Shown one piece after another: positions 34,268-46,577 of a stretch of 64,000 nucleotides of DNA. The translations under genes and the position numbers were made by a program. Numbering within the stretch: the stretch's first letter is position 1; each line of letters opens with the position of its first letter. The notes under the pieces were generated by a model, which ran no database searches, had not been told where the DNA came from, and saw only the letters and a list, made by a program, of their open reading frames with translations. The stretch is from Cerioporus squamosus. Its lineage: Eukaryota > Basidiomycota > Agaricomycetes > Polyporales > Polyporaceae. The stretch covers positions 186,001-250,000 of the forward strand of contig JABYQS010000026.1 of the NCBI GenBank assembly GCA_022592435.1, read 5' to 3'.

Positions 34268-35601
34268 ATGCGAACGGCGTCGTTCTTCCTGGGTGCAGCG
34301 GCTGCTGTCGCCTCCGTCCAAGGCGCCATCGTTCCCCACAGGAGGTGCGTCGTGAACTCGCATGTTCTGCGCGCGGGCCGAAGTCGAGGCTGACATTCTC
34401 ACGATAGGGCTACTGTGTGCAACGGGCACGCAGAACTCTGCGATCGGAGCTATGGAAACGTGACGTTCCTTGGAGGTTGGTAGCAATGAGGAAGTCATTT
34501 CACGGAGGCTGACATCTCCATCTCAGCGCACGATTCATTTGCGTTCAGCGAAGATCCCTTTGCTCGTGAGTGCATTCTTTCCCTGCAGGTCTGGTCGTTG
34601 GCTGACACAGACTTCAGTCGCCCGGGACCAGGAGGTTGACATTCCCTCTCAGCTTGGTCTTGGTGTACGCTTGCTTCAGGCGCAAGCGCATGTGTACGTA
34701 TCGTACCAATGCTCGTGCAGGGAGATAGCTGACGAGTATACGAACCCTGTAGCAACGATGGTGTCTTGCACTTCTGCCATACTAGCTGTGTGAGTGATTT
34801 CTGTCGGTCATGAGGAGCATCGCCTTGACATTCCGCTAGGCCCTGTTCGACGGCGGAAGTGTCGAGGACTACCTCAAGAAAGTCCACGACTTCCTCACAG
34901 CGAACCCCAACGAGGTCCTCACGCTCATTTTCACGAACCCCGAGGGTGCATCTCTCAAGGACCTGTGGGATCCTCCTTTCCAGGCCTCGGGCATTGCGGA
35001 CCTCGCATATGTCCCGCCGCACCTGCCGATGAAGCAGAGCGAGGTGCGTCTTTCCCGTCATCACCTCTCTTCCTGTTATTCAACTAGACTAAATATGGTC
35101 ACTTGTAGTGGCCGACCCTCAACGACATGATCAGCAGCGGAAAGCGCGTGGTCGTCTTCCTGGATGCCGGCGCAGACACCGACCGCAGCGTCCCGTACAT
35201 CCTCCCCGAGTTCCAGATGGTCTGGGAGACGCCATTCAGCGTCACGGACGCCTCGTTCCCGTGCAGCGTCGACCGCATCAACGGCTCGCTCTCAACGGAG
35301 GACCACATGTACATGATCAACCACTCGCTCAACAAGGACGTCTTCGGCACTGGGATTATCGTCAGCGACCCCTTGGATGCGTCAACCACGAACGGCGTGC
35401 CTTCGTAAGTCCAGCTTTGTCCCTACCCTTCCAGGTGACGAAGTCGCGACTGGGACTGATATCCGGGACTGCAGGATTCTCGCGAATGCGGCAGGATGCG
35501 AGGGCTTCGCGGCCGGACGCGCCCCGAACTTCGTCCTCCTTGACTTCGTGAACATCGGCGACGGCGCCAAGGCCGTGGACCAGCTGAACGGGCTGGCGTG
35601 A
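34268..35601 (+). CDS. Secreted PLC-like phosphodiesterase (PI-PLC X-domain superfamily)
   Basis: Eight exons in phase: 34268-34344, 34408-34475, 34527-34565, 34618-34693, 34753-34789, 34840-35043, 35109-35404, 35475-35601; 307 residues. The N-terminus is a signal peptide (MRTASFFLGAAAAVASVQGA). The mature part has the two histidines expected of the PLC-like TIM barrel, in GAHDSFAFS and LHFCHTSC. It continues with EVLTLIFTNPEGASLKDLW, KRVVVFLDAGADTD, INGSLSTEDHMYMINHSLN and ANAAGCEGFAAGRAPNFVLL. This layout matches the abundant basidiomycete PLC-like phosphodiesterases, which probably act on extracellular phospholipid or glycolipid head groups; the substrate is not known. Several Cys residues fit a secreted, disulfide-bonded fold. 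Confidence 0.93.
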
Positions 35602-38565
35602 GTACACACACTATCTCCCTATACCCCCATACCCTCTCTGTCCCACACTGGCCCATCTCCCCTTTGCAATTCCACGGGATGGGCTGTTTTTCTGTTGTGC
35701 CTAGGGTTGCGCATCCAAGTAGCTGTGCATGCTAAGGTGACGCAGAGGAGGGAAACCGCCGACGATCCGGCTTCGGGCGCGATGTCGCTCTTACGACCGC
35801 CCGGATGGGCACAAGCGTTGGTTGTTGTAGTGACGACAATGATGATTGGTAACTGTTGGCTGTAACCATCGGGTGCAATACCTCGCTCTCGTACTGGACT
35901 CCTGCTATTGTCCACCGGAGTTGACTATGCTCACCTGGTGAAGTTCACGAGCAGTATATCCCCGTGCCACGCGTAAGTTAGTTCAAGCCCATACTCCTGC
36001 GAGTGACGAACAGTACCGTCGAATGATATACTCGCAGGGCACTGCGCATACTGCAGAGAGGCTAAGCTACGTATAATGCCCCCGCGTCGTCACGGTATTG
36101 TTGTCTCTTATGTGAGCTGCGAACCAAACACGAGACCCGCGCGCGGTGTGCAACCATACTCGAAGCGGCCTGCCCAATACGGACGACAAAGCATCGAGTC
36201 AGCTCAAGCCCTCTTGTTCAGGACTTGCAGTGAAAGGAGAACAATGCCCCTTGGTAACCCTCTCGGGGCTGATCGATGGTAACAGCGATGGTATGAGAGA
36301 TGGTATAAGACCATCGAGAATACAATGAGGGGACGTCTACCTACCCTCTCTCTTCCCTGCGCAATATCCCAACCACCGCCGACTTGGAGCTCTCCGTCGA
36401 ACGCGCCACTCGACCTCGGGCATAGGTGCCCTGCGTGGAGGAGATCCACGCATCGTCGACCTGTGCTGGCTCCTGTCACTAGTTCGACGGACCTGAACCG
36501 CTCGACGCTAGGCGCGTTGTAACCTCCTCTCCATTCCCTCTGCACTCGGACATGGCCGCGAGCTCACCAAGGTCGGGAGATACCCGTCTTTCTCTGTACC
36601 TCGAGGCAAGCAGGACTCCGTTCCGCGAGGAGTCTATTGTCTTCCGTCGACCCAGGTGCGTGGTTGCAGTCCTACCGAAGACACCGAGAGGCCCGCTAGG
36701 GCGGCGGAGGCGCGACCGCCCAACAAGCCTAAAGCAGAACCACTGCCCCAGGTACGTCTGCACAACCATACTGTATTTGATCCAGATACATGGCTGCGAG
36801 CTTCCTGCATAACGAAGAACATCAGCACCGTCCGTCGCTTGTCGACAATTGCACCAGGGAATGAAAGCACACTCACCTCCCACTTGTCGCAGCTAGGCTA
36901 TACGGACCCCTACGCCCTTGTTCCATTCCACAAACAGGCCCTCGGAGGCGCGCGCATACTCCTTCCTCGTACTCGTCCGCCGTCCGACCGAGCGCCGAGC
37001 TTCGAGCCCTCGTCATACACACCCAAGCCGCGGGCTGCCAGTAGCATGACTCGACCCGTCCCCGTCGCGACGCAACCAGCACCAAATCTTCGCTTCTCGT
37101 CCGCCTCCTGACGGCCCTGAACCGCATCGCGCCCACGAACCGCGTCCTCGCAGCCCAAAACCCGCCAGAACGCACAGGAGAAACAAAAAGCAACCCACCA
37201 CGAGGCGTCCGCTCATTAACTCGCGCTGTTCTCCGCGACCGCGTACGTACACGCGCACCCCAGGAAAAGCTCGCAGCGAGGAGCGAGGAGCGAGAATACA
37301 CACGCCTTGTGCTCGACGCAGCGGACAATGGCCTCCCAGCGACCCATATCCGGCGCACAATGGGCGGGCGGAGTTGACACGGTCCACGTGGTGCACGTGA
37401 TGCTCCCTCGCGTGTGGGCGCCTCTGCGGGGATAGGCAGGAATGCTTCCGCGACGCGGCCTCCTCGATCGCTGATCGTGTCGACGCGCGGGACCCCGGGC
37501 ACGGCTGGTGGGTCTGCATTCCTGAGGCCTCCAGCTGAACGTGGGAGGAGGGATGTCAGCTCGACGCCGGCACCGAGGCGTGCGGCGGCCACGATGCACA
37601 GAGGGCGGCGACGACGTACCATGCCATGCGCGCACCACGCGGCGGGGCTCGGGCGGGGAGAGCACGCCGAAGGGGCTCAGGCTAACAAAGCACTGATTAT
37701 TCTTTCTTTCGACGGGGTAGTCAACGGACGAGGCGATGACTAGGTATAGTACACTACGCTACTTGGAGCGATCGACGACGATGCGACGACGAAGAACGAG
37801 GAGCGGATGAACAAGGAAGATATGTTCGAACGACGAGAAGAGGAAGCGAGATATACGAGAGATGAGAGCAATGAGGAGCAGGAATACGAGCAGAGGAGGG
37901 AGTAGGATGGACAGAACAGCGGTCTGTCACGGTGCGAGGGGCCGTGTGTAGGCGGTGGTAAGGGTGGAGACAGGGGGAGAGGATAGAGGAGAACGAGAAC
38001 GAGAACGAGAACAGAGAGAGCAGATACGAATATATACATACGAACGAAAACGCAGCAGAGTCGATGACGGGATAGTGCGAGTCAATAATGTAAGATGCGA
38101 CGGGTCGTGAGCAGCGTGAGATGTCGTGAAAGATGCAGCGAAGAGGTTGCGAGATATGCGACAATGCAGCAGCGACGAGCCCGATGACTTGTGATGGTGA
38201 TATACAGATAGCGAGAGGGTCCGGATGCATGCGAAAAGCCCAGCGATGACGACGACGACAAAGCAAACGACAAACGAGATGGCGCGATCTAGTGGAGGGG
38301 ACGGAAAGCGAAACGGCGCGCGACATGAGGGGCTCCAGCATGCGGATCCTGACCTTGACGAGGGGAACGATGATATACAGCCCGAGGGACGAAAGCGAGG
38401 AAACGTGTTCTGAACGTGTCTTGTGAAAGTCCAGGGTCTTTGACGCTGCTGCTCGCGCTGGTCAGCGAATGCGCACAACGTAATCAAGGAAGTACTCACA
38501 ATGCATCAGAAGAACGCGCGCGGGGCGACGTTCCGGCGTCGCTTGGAAAGCAACCATGTTGAGAC
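35602..38565. other. Long region without a supported gene
   Basis: About 3 kb. A possible plus-strand first exon at 36552-36657 (ATG, ending CCCAG before GTGCGT) has no continuing exon I could support. 37740-38500, downstream of the HMG-box gene, is strongly purine-rich on + and holds a GAACGA-type repeat at about 37991-38012. Confidence 0.5.
37991..38012. repeat. (GAGAAC)n short tandem repeat
   Basis: About three to four units of GAGAAC/GAACGA in a purine-rich stretch downstream of the HMG-box gene. Confidence 0.8.
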
Positions 38566-40415
38566 TCAGTCAGAGTCGTTGCTGATGTCCGACCTGCGAG
38601 GCTGGAACCTTCCTGCCACCCTGCGACGAGCTGGCATACCCGCGCCACTCGGCGGCACATACCGGCCAGGAGCCTGCGCTGCCATCGTCTGAGCAGTGTA
38701 CGGCACAGAGTCGGGGTGAGCAGAGGCAGGAGTGTGCACGGAGGCCGGAGTGGGGCCAAGGTCTTGCGTCTGAACCGACGATAGAGCTTGCATAGCCACA
38801 GGAACGATGGGGACCGGCATCGCGAGCTGAGGTTGCTGGGCCTGCTGTTCCATGCCGAAGGGGAAGGTCTGGTACGCAGCTCCGTTCTGCTCCATGGCGA
38901 AATCTTGAACGACGGGTGCAGCATTGTGATCCGCGGGGAACAGCGGAGACTGCATGTCAGAGAAACCCTGCGAGTACGCAGCCATGACCTGGAGACCTAA
39001 GGTGTGGCTGAAGTTCTCATCCGCAAAGTTTATCGCATCGGCTGGGTTAGCGTTAATATAGCCAGCAAATTCGTCGAAGGACCAAGGGTGCATGTCCGTC
39101 GGAGCAGCAACACCGGCTTCGTCCGCGCGATCCTCTACCGCCTCGTGCAGCTCGGGCATGTTGAGCATCGGCCCAAGCTGGTCCGCTGAGTTGAGCGGCT
39201 GCTGCTGGAATTGCTGCAACAGCTGCTGCCATGACTCGGGGTCGAGTTCGCCTGGAGGGGTCTGCGCGGGGTTCACCTGCGTGGACGACAGGTCGAAGAC
39301 GGCCTCCGTGGAAGTGGACGTGAAGTTCACTAGGTCCTGGTCGGGCAAGGAGAGCAAGGGGTCGATGACAGGTGGAGGGAAGGTAAGGTCGGGCTACAAG
39401 CGGTCATGCTCATGGGTCAGTGTCTATTAGGCCGTAACCACCATATCACACTCACTTGCAGCAACGGCTGATACTGAGCGTAGGCATTCCAGTCGCCCTG
39501 GCCCTCCGGCAGGGGCGCAAACGTCTGGTAGGCAGAGTCCGGCGCCTGTGGATGCCAGCCTTCTCCTTCAGAGTACGAAGGTGGAGAGTCGCTTGGCGTC
39601 GAAGACACGTCGGACGAGGGAGGGAACGCGCCATTGAAGTTCCACGATGGCTGCCTCGAAGCGACCGGGGAATGGACATAGCCGGAGGGGTAGGCCGGTG
39701 GTGGTGGCTGCGCCAAGGGGGACGACACCGGAGACGAGAGAGCGTGAAGCCAAGGGGTATGAGACCCGTCAAGGGACGCGGATGGGGGTTGAGAGGATGA
39801 TGGAGGCAAGGGGGAGCTGCGGATGGAGCCGGAGCTGGACGAAGAGAGGAGGGGGGTGCTGGATGCGGTCGAGGAGGACTCGGGGTCGTAGTCGATCGGC
39901 GGGGACGGGCCGCAACCACGGTTGACTGGCTCACGAACGGGGAGTGGTTTGACGGCTTGGTCGAACACCTCGAGCTTGACGTTCGAGCTCGAGGGCGTGC
40001 ACGGGTTGGAAAATGCACGAGAGCCGTTAGATACCTTGCGTCCGGCGGCCTTCGCAGCTTTGGCCTCCTCGCGAGCCTTCTTCTTCGCCTCGCGCTCCTC
40101 GTTGCGCATCTTCTCCTTGGCCTCCTTGGACATCGGGTTGTACTTGTAGTCGGGGTACTTCTTCTTGTGCTCCGCTTTTGCGATAGCGGCGCGCTTCTCG
40201 TACTCGAGCTTGACGTGGTCGGGCTCGTTCTTCCAGTTGGCGCCAATCATGCGAGAGATGTCGGCCTGCTTGACGGGTGGCTCGTGCGGGGATCGCTGGG
40301 CCTTCCACTCGCGCAGACGTTCCGTGCGGTAGATGATCCACGCGTTTGGTGGTCGGGGTATCTTCTCGGGCTTCGGAGGCACCGTGGACTTGTGGGCGGG
40401 AGGTGAACGGGGCAT
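38566..40415 (-). CDS. HMG-box transcription factor
   Basis: Two exons, 40415-39456 and 39393-38566, joined across a 62-nt GTGAGT...TTGTAG intron in phase; 595 residues. An HMG box of the MATA/SOX type occupies about residues 18-92: RPPNAWIIYRTERLREW, then QADISRMIGANWKNEPD and YEKRAAIAKAEHKKKYPDYK. A highly charged helix follows (KEKMRNEEREAKKKAREEAK), possibly a coiled coil or extended nuclear signal. The rest is Ser/Pro-rich, with Gln-rich and hydrophobic stretches in the second exon typical of activation domains. The C-terminus is basic (ARRRVAGRF). Such factors bind bent or AT-rich DNA and in fungi often act in mating or development; nothing in the neighbourhood identifies a mating-type locus, so the target process is unknown. 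Confidence 0.93.
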
Positions 40416-43236
40416 GATGTTCGGAGGAGTCGTGGTCGACGATGGGGGCGGGGCGGGGTGGTTTGAGCTTCACGTACGCGTGTCGTGAGGGGCCTGGGAC
40501 GCCGCGAGGGCCACGGTGGACGGCGGGCGCGGCGGAGAGGAGGAGGGAGATGACGGACGAGAGCGAGAAGCGAGCGTTTATACGCGTTCTCTCGTCCTCG
40601 GAAGGTTCAACTTATCGTATTTAGCATGATGTGGTGTTGTGGGCGTCCTCCCTGCCGAATGCAGCCTCGTCTGTTTGGCCTGTGTTTGTCCTCCGATCAG
40701 AGCGCCCCCAGCGGGGTCCGGGGTCCTGCTTGTGCAAGGGCCCGCGTGCCTTGCCGCTCGTCCCCTCCGCCGCTCCCTCAGCCCACCGCGTCCCCTCCAG
40801 AACACACTCCGAGTCGCGCATGCATTTCGCTATCCATGCTATAGAGGCGGATATTCAAGCCCACTGTGCTGCCAGAAAATCCGGGGCTTCATTTCCGACG
40901 CACCTGCGCCAGCGCCTCACAAGTGCTGTGCTTTGCGCACGTCCCGATATGGCAGGTCCTCTCGTTCGGTGTCGATTGAGTGCGCTCCCCGCACCCAAGC
41001 TCGTCAAAGCGTGCGGTCTAGACAATCGCTCGCTATATGCTTAGTCCGCAAAGCGTACGCAGCAAACGGAGCTCTATTGCGAAGTGTCTCAGCTGCTTGC
41101 AAATCTAATCAAACGGGGGACTCCAGAGTCTTTCCCCGGCGCGCGGGCTACATCTCCTACTCGAACGGGTGCACTTGCGCCAACTCACTTCGGCACCCTG
41201 GCTCTGGCTGTACACGCACCGACCAGTATCCGTCCATGTGCGCAGCTCGCTTACTCATCGATAGCGGGCTTACGCTCATGTGGGCGAAGGTAGGGAGTCC
41301 GCTTGCGACAATCCGAGTCCCCGCGCGGTCGGGAACGTCCCACACTCCCCCACGTCATGATAGCATCAACTCTTGCTACAGAATAAGTAGCTTTAACGCA
41401 ATCAGGGCTCCCGCTGCATTTGCGTGGGACTCGCCCCGACATATGCCTTACCGCCCCGCTGACTGCCAGCAACCTGTGCACCATGGTAGGATATTCCATG
41501 CACAACGATCCTGCTTGATTTCATCAGTTCAGCCAAACCAAGGGAAAGAGAGACGGATGACCTCGACGCACCGCAGCAGAGTCATCTAATTTGCACAGCA
41601 TGAAACATCATCTCGGGACCTGGTTCTCGGCTCCCCAAAGCAGAATAATGCAGTGTCAGCGAAAGTAATTGCGGGGCTCCCCGTCGATGGGGTCTAGCCC
41701 CAAAACGCTCACCTCGAGGGCATGAGGCAGGATGCAGGAGGACGAGGACCCCGGCAGACCCCACGCCCGGGACGTCGGAATCGGCTCCGAGTCAAAGCGA
41801 TGGGCGCATGCGAGCAAAGCACCGAAGTCAAAGCCTTCCCGGAATTCTCCTGCCTTGAGGCGACGTGAGACAGGGTAAACAGTGCTTATCGAGGGTGCAT
41901 CCACAGGAAGCTTTGCAATTGGACTTGGACGCGGCGGCGCGTGACCTATGCGGGACGGGCCTGGGGTGTCGCCGTAGGAGGGACTCTCAGTCCGACTGGC
42001 GGACAGGGTTCTCCCAGGACAGCGCCCGCCCCACCTCGAGGCGTCGGGTGAAGAGATGTGATAAGGGCGAGGGTACACGTTTTGCAGCGGCGAGGGAGGG
42101 GTCTGGGAACGTGTGATGCGCATGCGCGGGGGGGATCCAGCCCACCCCCGGCGCATGGTCGCGCGCCAGATTATCCGCCCGCGCCACCAGGCAAAGCGAA
42201 GCCGGACCCAGGCCTGGACGGATTGTTTGCGCACCTTTGTGTTCCAAGTGAAAACACGGGCCACCCCGCTCCCCGCTTTGCCGTATTGTAGCGTATTGTC
42301 TGGTGGCGACGGAGAGACTTTGACGGGGTATTGGGACGGCCCACCACCGTGGCCCAGGCATTGGTTCACGTCCACTTGCCACACTCATCGACTTGGAGGA
42401 GACCAAGCTCCAGGGAGTATTGCTTAGATTGCTTGAAGGGCATTCGGACACACGAGCTATGTACCGATGGACGAGCCCCCACCACCACCGCACACCTTGA
42501 GCAAGCGCAGATTACTGAGCGCAAGGACGGGCCGACACCACGCCGCCCGTCTTCCGCACAGAAGCCGTCTCGACATCCTGTAATCCATGTCAGCTATCAG
42601 TCGCCGCGCCTCGGAGCAGGCTTGGTAAGATGAGACATCCGCTTACCCCCTCCTCCGATGGCCCGAACTGGAGCTTCATTGATTGGACGCCAAGAGCCAC
42701 CGCCGTACACCCTTGAGAAAGCGCAGACCATTTATTATTCAGGTGGTTGGAGTCCCTACACAGCGACGTGGTCGGGATTGCAAGTACGGGCCGACAATAC
42801 GCTGCCCGCTTTCCGCACAGAAGCCGTCTCGAAATCCTGCAACTCATGTTAGCTATCAACGTTTCAACAGCCGGAGTAAGATAAGACATCCGCTTACCCT
42901 GTCCTCCAACGGCCCAAACTGTAGTTGAATTGATTGGACGCCACCCGCAGACGCGTGGGCAGAGGCTTCCCCACCCGGGCCCTCAAGCTACGGAGAATGA
43001 ACAGCGCTGAGATCGTCGCGAACAGATGCAGCGGTAACGGAACTCACAATGGTACCAGAGGGTGTCCTGAACTGTATTGTCGCGCTACGATCCAACCTCG
43101 GAGCGATGTCGAGGTCAAAGGACCGCAGCTCGATACCTTCCGACCCCCGATCGACGAGGGAGCGGCGCGAGTTGAGCCTGCCCGAGAGAACGAATTAGTC
43201 GCCACAGCAGGCAGGGGTATGTAGAGGGATGGTAGC
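40416..43236. other. Gene-poor region with two long but unsupported open frames
   Basis: A + frame at 40639-41589 stays open for 316 codons (non-ATG start) and a - frame at 41656-42384 for 242 codons. Neither resembles a known family, and both are Arg/Ser/Pro-rich as expected from GC-rich noncoding DNA. The 3' part contains the tandem duplication listed separately. Confidence 0.5.
42485..42950. repeat. Imperfect local tandem duplication
   Basis: Copy 1 (about 42485-42697) and copy 2 (about 42698-42950) share, in the same order, CCACCG, TTGAG.AAGCGCAG, ACGGGCCGACA, TCCGCACAGAAGCCGTCTCG, GACATCCGCTTACC and TGATTGGACGCCA. Copy 2 carries an extra stretch of about 40 nt after its GCGCAG. Several substitutions between the copies show that the duplication is not recent. 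No coding potential. Confidence 0.8.
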
Positions 43237-45137
43237 TCACGCGGCGAGCACGACACTGGCGTGAACTGCGGAACAGTTTAGCGGATAGTAATAGAAGGGA
43301 GTTGGGCGCTGCGATGCGTACCAGGGGCCAGGACAGCCGTCACGGGGAAGTAGGCGAAGTTGGAAGGCCAGGCAGCCAACTAGTGGGTACCCTCATCAGC
43401 CTGCGTGGGCTTTATGCCACCGGCGTACGTGAGGACCTACGATCACGATTGCGGCCAGCGTGAGGACGCTGAGAGTTATCCATGATGGACGTCAGTCAGG
43501 ATCATTCACGAGCCCATGATGCTCGCACCCACCCTGTCAATACTCCTGCAAGCCACAAACGCAGACGATGATTAGCGAATATCAGGAAAGGTTGAGAGGG
43601 CACGAGGCAAGCCGACGTACCAGTATTTACCGAGAAGTGTACTAATTCTTGATGAGAGTGTCCGTGCTGCGCGAGCAAACCATACAAGTCTGAGCAGCGC
43701 GGTCGTCGATCGACATACGTGCGGAGTATCCTCACCTGGTAAAGCCAGTGCGGCTCTTCCGGAGATGCAAGACCAGTCGCCAGGTCAGCGCAATGTTCGC
43801 GAGCAACGAGATATTCAGGGTGACGATAATCTCGATCTGCGGAGAGCAACCAATGATGAACTCTGGACCGTCGGACGAAGCAAGACCTTACCGAGGACAT
43901 CCGAGGCCATTTCCGTTTATCCTAGTCGTGGTCGACGGTGTCAGACGAACCCACACACGCAATGGGAGGAACGCACACTTCTGTCACATAGACTGATGAG
44001 GTTTCAGAGTTATGACTGCACACAACTTGCAGACAAAATTCTACTGGCTTACAAGTCGTCATGCCTACAACATCAGTCAGCTAGCGACAACAGCTAAGGG
44101 CATATTCACCAAAACACCTACCTATCAGGAGCAAGCTCAGAGCAGCCTTGAGGATAATCAGCTGACATCCGCGACATGTGGTGAACAACGCGCTTGCCAT
44201 GAGGATATTGAACGCCATCGGTTGCCTTCCCACTGAGATCGAGCATGTTCAGAATGACTACCTGAGTTCACTGATGGAATTACCCTCACATTTATACAGT
44301 CGTCTTGCGAAGAAGCTATCGTACGCGTGTCAACAGAGTGAAACGCCAGACCACAACTCATGTAACCACAGCGAACGTACCAATGAGCTATAATGAGCGT
44401 AATGCCCTGCTTACGCCATCAGTGATGACTCGCCACGATTGCGATGAAGACTCACCGACGAAGGCCCCACTGCCTTCTCGCAGGAATCGTGCCTGCGTTA
44501 AAACCGCATTCCGTCTCCACAGAATGTACGGGGCTCACCCAGAAGGACCTGGGAGCATCCTCATCAGCGAGAGCAAGGGACACGGGAAAGCCAGTACAGC
44601 CTCACCACAGAGAGAACACAAACGACAGCAGAGCCTCTCCCGAGTGAGACGATGCACCGGTGAGACTGACGTAGCTGAGCGAACATACGGTTCAGTGCGA
44701 ACATGAGGGGATGGCGCAGCGGACTCCGACGTGCTCACCAGACATGCGTGACGCAGACGGTGTGTAGCGTATCGAATATGCTGATTAATGCGCGATCAGC
44801 AGCGCTCCCAGGGGTCTCTCGAGGGTGCTGTTACGGACATCAACGCTGCTATCTGGAGGTTTGGTGAGTGTCCGGGTGGCGGCGATATATCATAGGTTTC
44901 AGCGACCAGACGTACTATGGCCTTCAAGTCATATCCATCCTTCGGATATCGACGGAAATATTGATATGCTCCTTGGGATACTTGACCGTACAAGCTGAGA
45001 GTTGCATCAGCGTTTGTGCGCCTGCAAGTATTCGCGAAGACCTGCACTGACATCAACGCTAGGCAGGCGCCCACGGCTATTGCGACGGGCGAGGTAGTGG
45101 ACGTGGCGCGACCATAGATGACTAGTGTGTGCTCCAT
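43237..45137 (-). pseudogene. DUF6534-like membrane protein gene, apparently decaying
   Basis: Recognisable pieces of a basidiomycete DUF6534 membrane protein occur in order on the minus strand: VAIAVGACLAL, then YGQVSQGAYQYFRRYPKDGY, then LKAI/IAALI/IFDTLHTVCVTHV (from about 45137 to 44720). These are followed by QPMAFNILMASALFTT near 44215, FLPLRVW near 43970, and LNISLLANIALTWRLVLHLR followed by KSRTGFTR (about 43838-43740), a family hallmark. Then comes TDTLIK, where the expected continuation LVHFSVNTG is in another frame: one base is missing around 43643-43648, giving TAG. The terminal segment WPSNFAYFPVTAVLAP is followed by a stop without the usual LNAR motif. Exon borders in the middle do not all close. 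Loss of frame plus missing end motif supports a pseudogene; a single assembly indel is the alternative for the middle break. Confidence 0.6.
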
Positions 45138-45477
45138 GGTGGTGGGAAGAGGTCAGCCAAGGACACAAGCTTGTACTTATCCAAGGTACGCTGTGGACAG
45201 TGACATATCAGGGATTAGGTTCATTCGATAGACAGATGTGACTAGAAGTGGTGACGCCAGAAGCGATGTAGTAGCCCACGCAAATGGGTAGTCGCGAGAA
45301 GCTGTCTCACGCCCACAGAGCTTGAGACGCAGCATACAGGACGTGAGATGCCCTCCATCTCGTACCATTGCTTGTCTCGACGACATATCGACAGGTCCTA
45401 GCAGCATCAGCATTCCTCTGCGAAGCAATCAGCAAATTTGGAGCACAGCGTATGTATCGACTTACAATACGCCTCAT
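45138..45477. other. Intergenic region
   Basis: About 340 nt between the DUF6534 remnant and the DUF829 gene; nothing recognised. Confidence 0.5.
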
Positions 45478-46577
45478 CTAGTCCTTCATCGCTTCCGCCC
45501 AAAAAGTCCGCACACCTTCCCAGTACTTCTCCGGATAGTCACGAACGTGCGAGACGTGACCGCTCTTCCCAAAGTTGACCATCCGCACGGGGAAGCCCGC
45601 CATCCGCGCCCTCGCAGCATGCTCCTCCACTGCCTCCGCTGGCACGATGTGGTCCCCACTGGAGTAGAAGTACATCCTCGGTGTTCGCACCGAGGTGAAC
45701 GGGAGGAAGCCCGGCTCGTTAAGTGCCGCCATCCCCTGCGCGATTGCCTCGGGCCTACGGGTCATCGTGCGGAACAAGGAAGTGAAGAAGTACACCACGG
45801 AGAGCGTGAGCGATATGACCACCTTCTTGACCATACTGCGTGTGCCCGCGGTGAACGCCCGTATGGCGAGGAGCAGCGTTGGAGGAGCGGGAGTAGAGTC
45901 GAAGATCGCCGCACATTTCGTGCCCGGAGGGAACTTGATCTTGTGCTTCCGGATGGCCGACCCGAGGTCCACCAAAGACATGAGACCGCCTGCAGGCACG
46001 AACATGTCAGAAGAAATGGTAATCTACATAGCCCAGGAGAACGTACCGTTGGACATGACATGCAGCAAGATCTTGGGAGGATCGTCGCGTCGGTCGTTAG
46101 ATAGAACGTTCAACTCCTGCAGCTTCTTCAGAACTGGCAAGATAGCTTGCTCCTAGACAACGCGTATCGAGTCAGCTGCCCGGGTAGTACGGGTGGACTC
46201 GCCAGACATACACGCGCGCTGGCAGGTGTCCAGTATCGCAGGGGTCTGCGGCGACGATGACTTGAGAACTGTATGGAAAGAGTCTCTGGTACGTGTCCGC
46301 ATACTTGCGCAACGTGGCCATCTTCGCGCCCACTGTGCCCTTCCTCAGTTTGTCTCTTGTACGATGCGACGTCTGACTGGAGACATACACCAACCGAAGA
46401 TGATCACCACCCTGAAGAAGTGCGTGGTTAAGTGAGGTGACGAGACGCGTCACCGCAAAACGACTTACGTCGCTCATCCTCCGATCGAGAAGCATCCTGA
46501 GTTGCTGTCGCTACAACGTCGCCATCCGTGTTGTTCTCCCAGGGGCTTAACGCTGAGTGTGTCGTGGAAGGGTTCAT
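45478..46577 (-). CDS. TMEM53/DUF829-type alpha/beta-hydrolase
   Basis: Five exons: 46577-46469, 46411-46389, 46332-46214, 46152-46047, 45989-45478; about 290 residues. Family marks are IFGWLGAKMATLRKYADTY (the oxyanion-side GW motif), SQVIVAADP, ILPVLKKL, KILLHVMSNGG (nucleophile region, SNGG), FDSTPAP and the late catalytic-type stretches YFYSSGDHIVP (Asp) and GKSGHVSHVRDYP (His). This supports a hydrolase fold with Ser/Asp/His candidates; the substrate is unknown, and animal relatives are nuclear-envelope membrane proteins. The start ATG 46577 opens a convincing N-terminus (STTHSALSPWENNTDGD), but exon 1 ends in phase 1 while exon 2 needs phase 2, so one base seems to be missing at or near the GAC|GTAAGT donor. 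The rest of the model is in phase. Confidence 0.82.

Noticed and set aside
37740..38499. Ser/Leu/Arg-rich minus-strand frames of up to 195 codons
   Set aside because: They are translations of a purine/pyrimidine-asymmetric low-complexity tract downstream of the HMG-box gene and lie in several frames at once.
38566..40415. Mating-type HMG gene / mating-type locus
   Set aside because: The HMG box alone does not show this, and no pheromone, pheromone receptor or homeodomain gene lies near it.
41656..42384. 242-codon minus-strand open frame as a gene
   Set aside because: Composition is that of GC-rich random sequence (Arg/Pro/Ser/Gly), it starts at a non-ATG codon, has no family motif, and one frame of this length is expected by chance in a window of this size and GC content.
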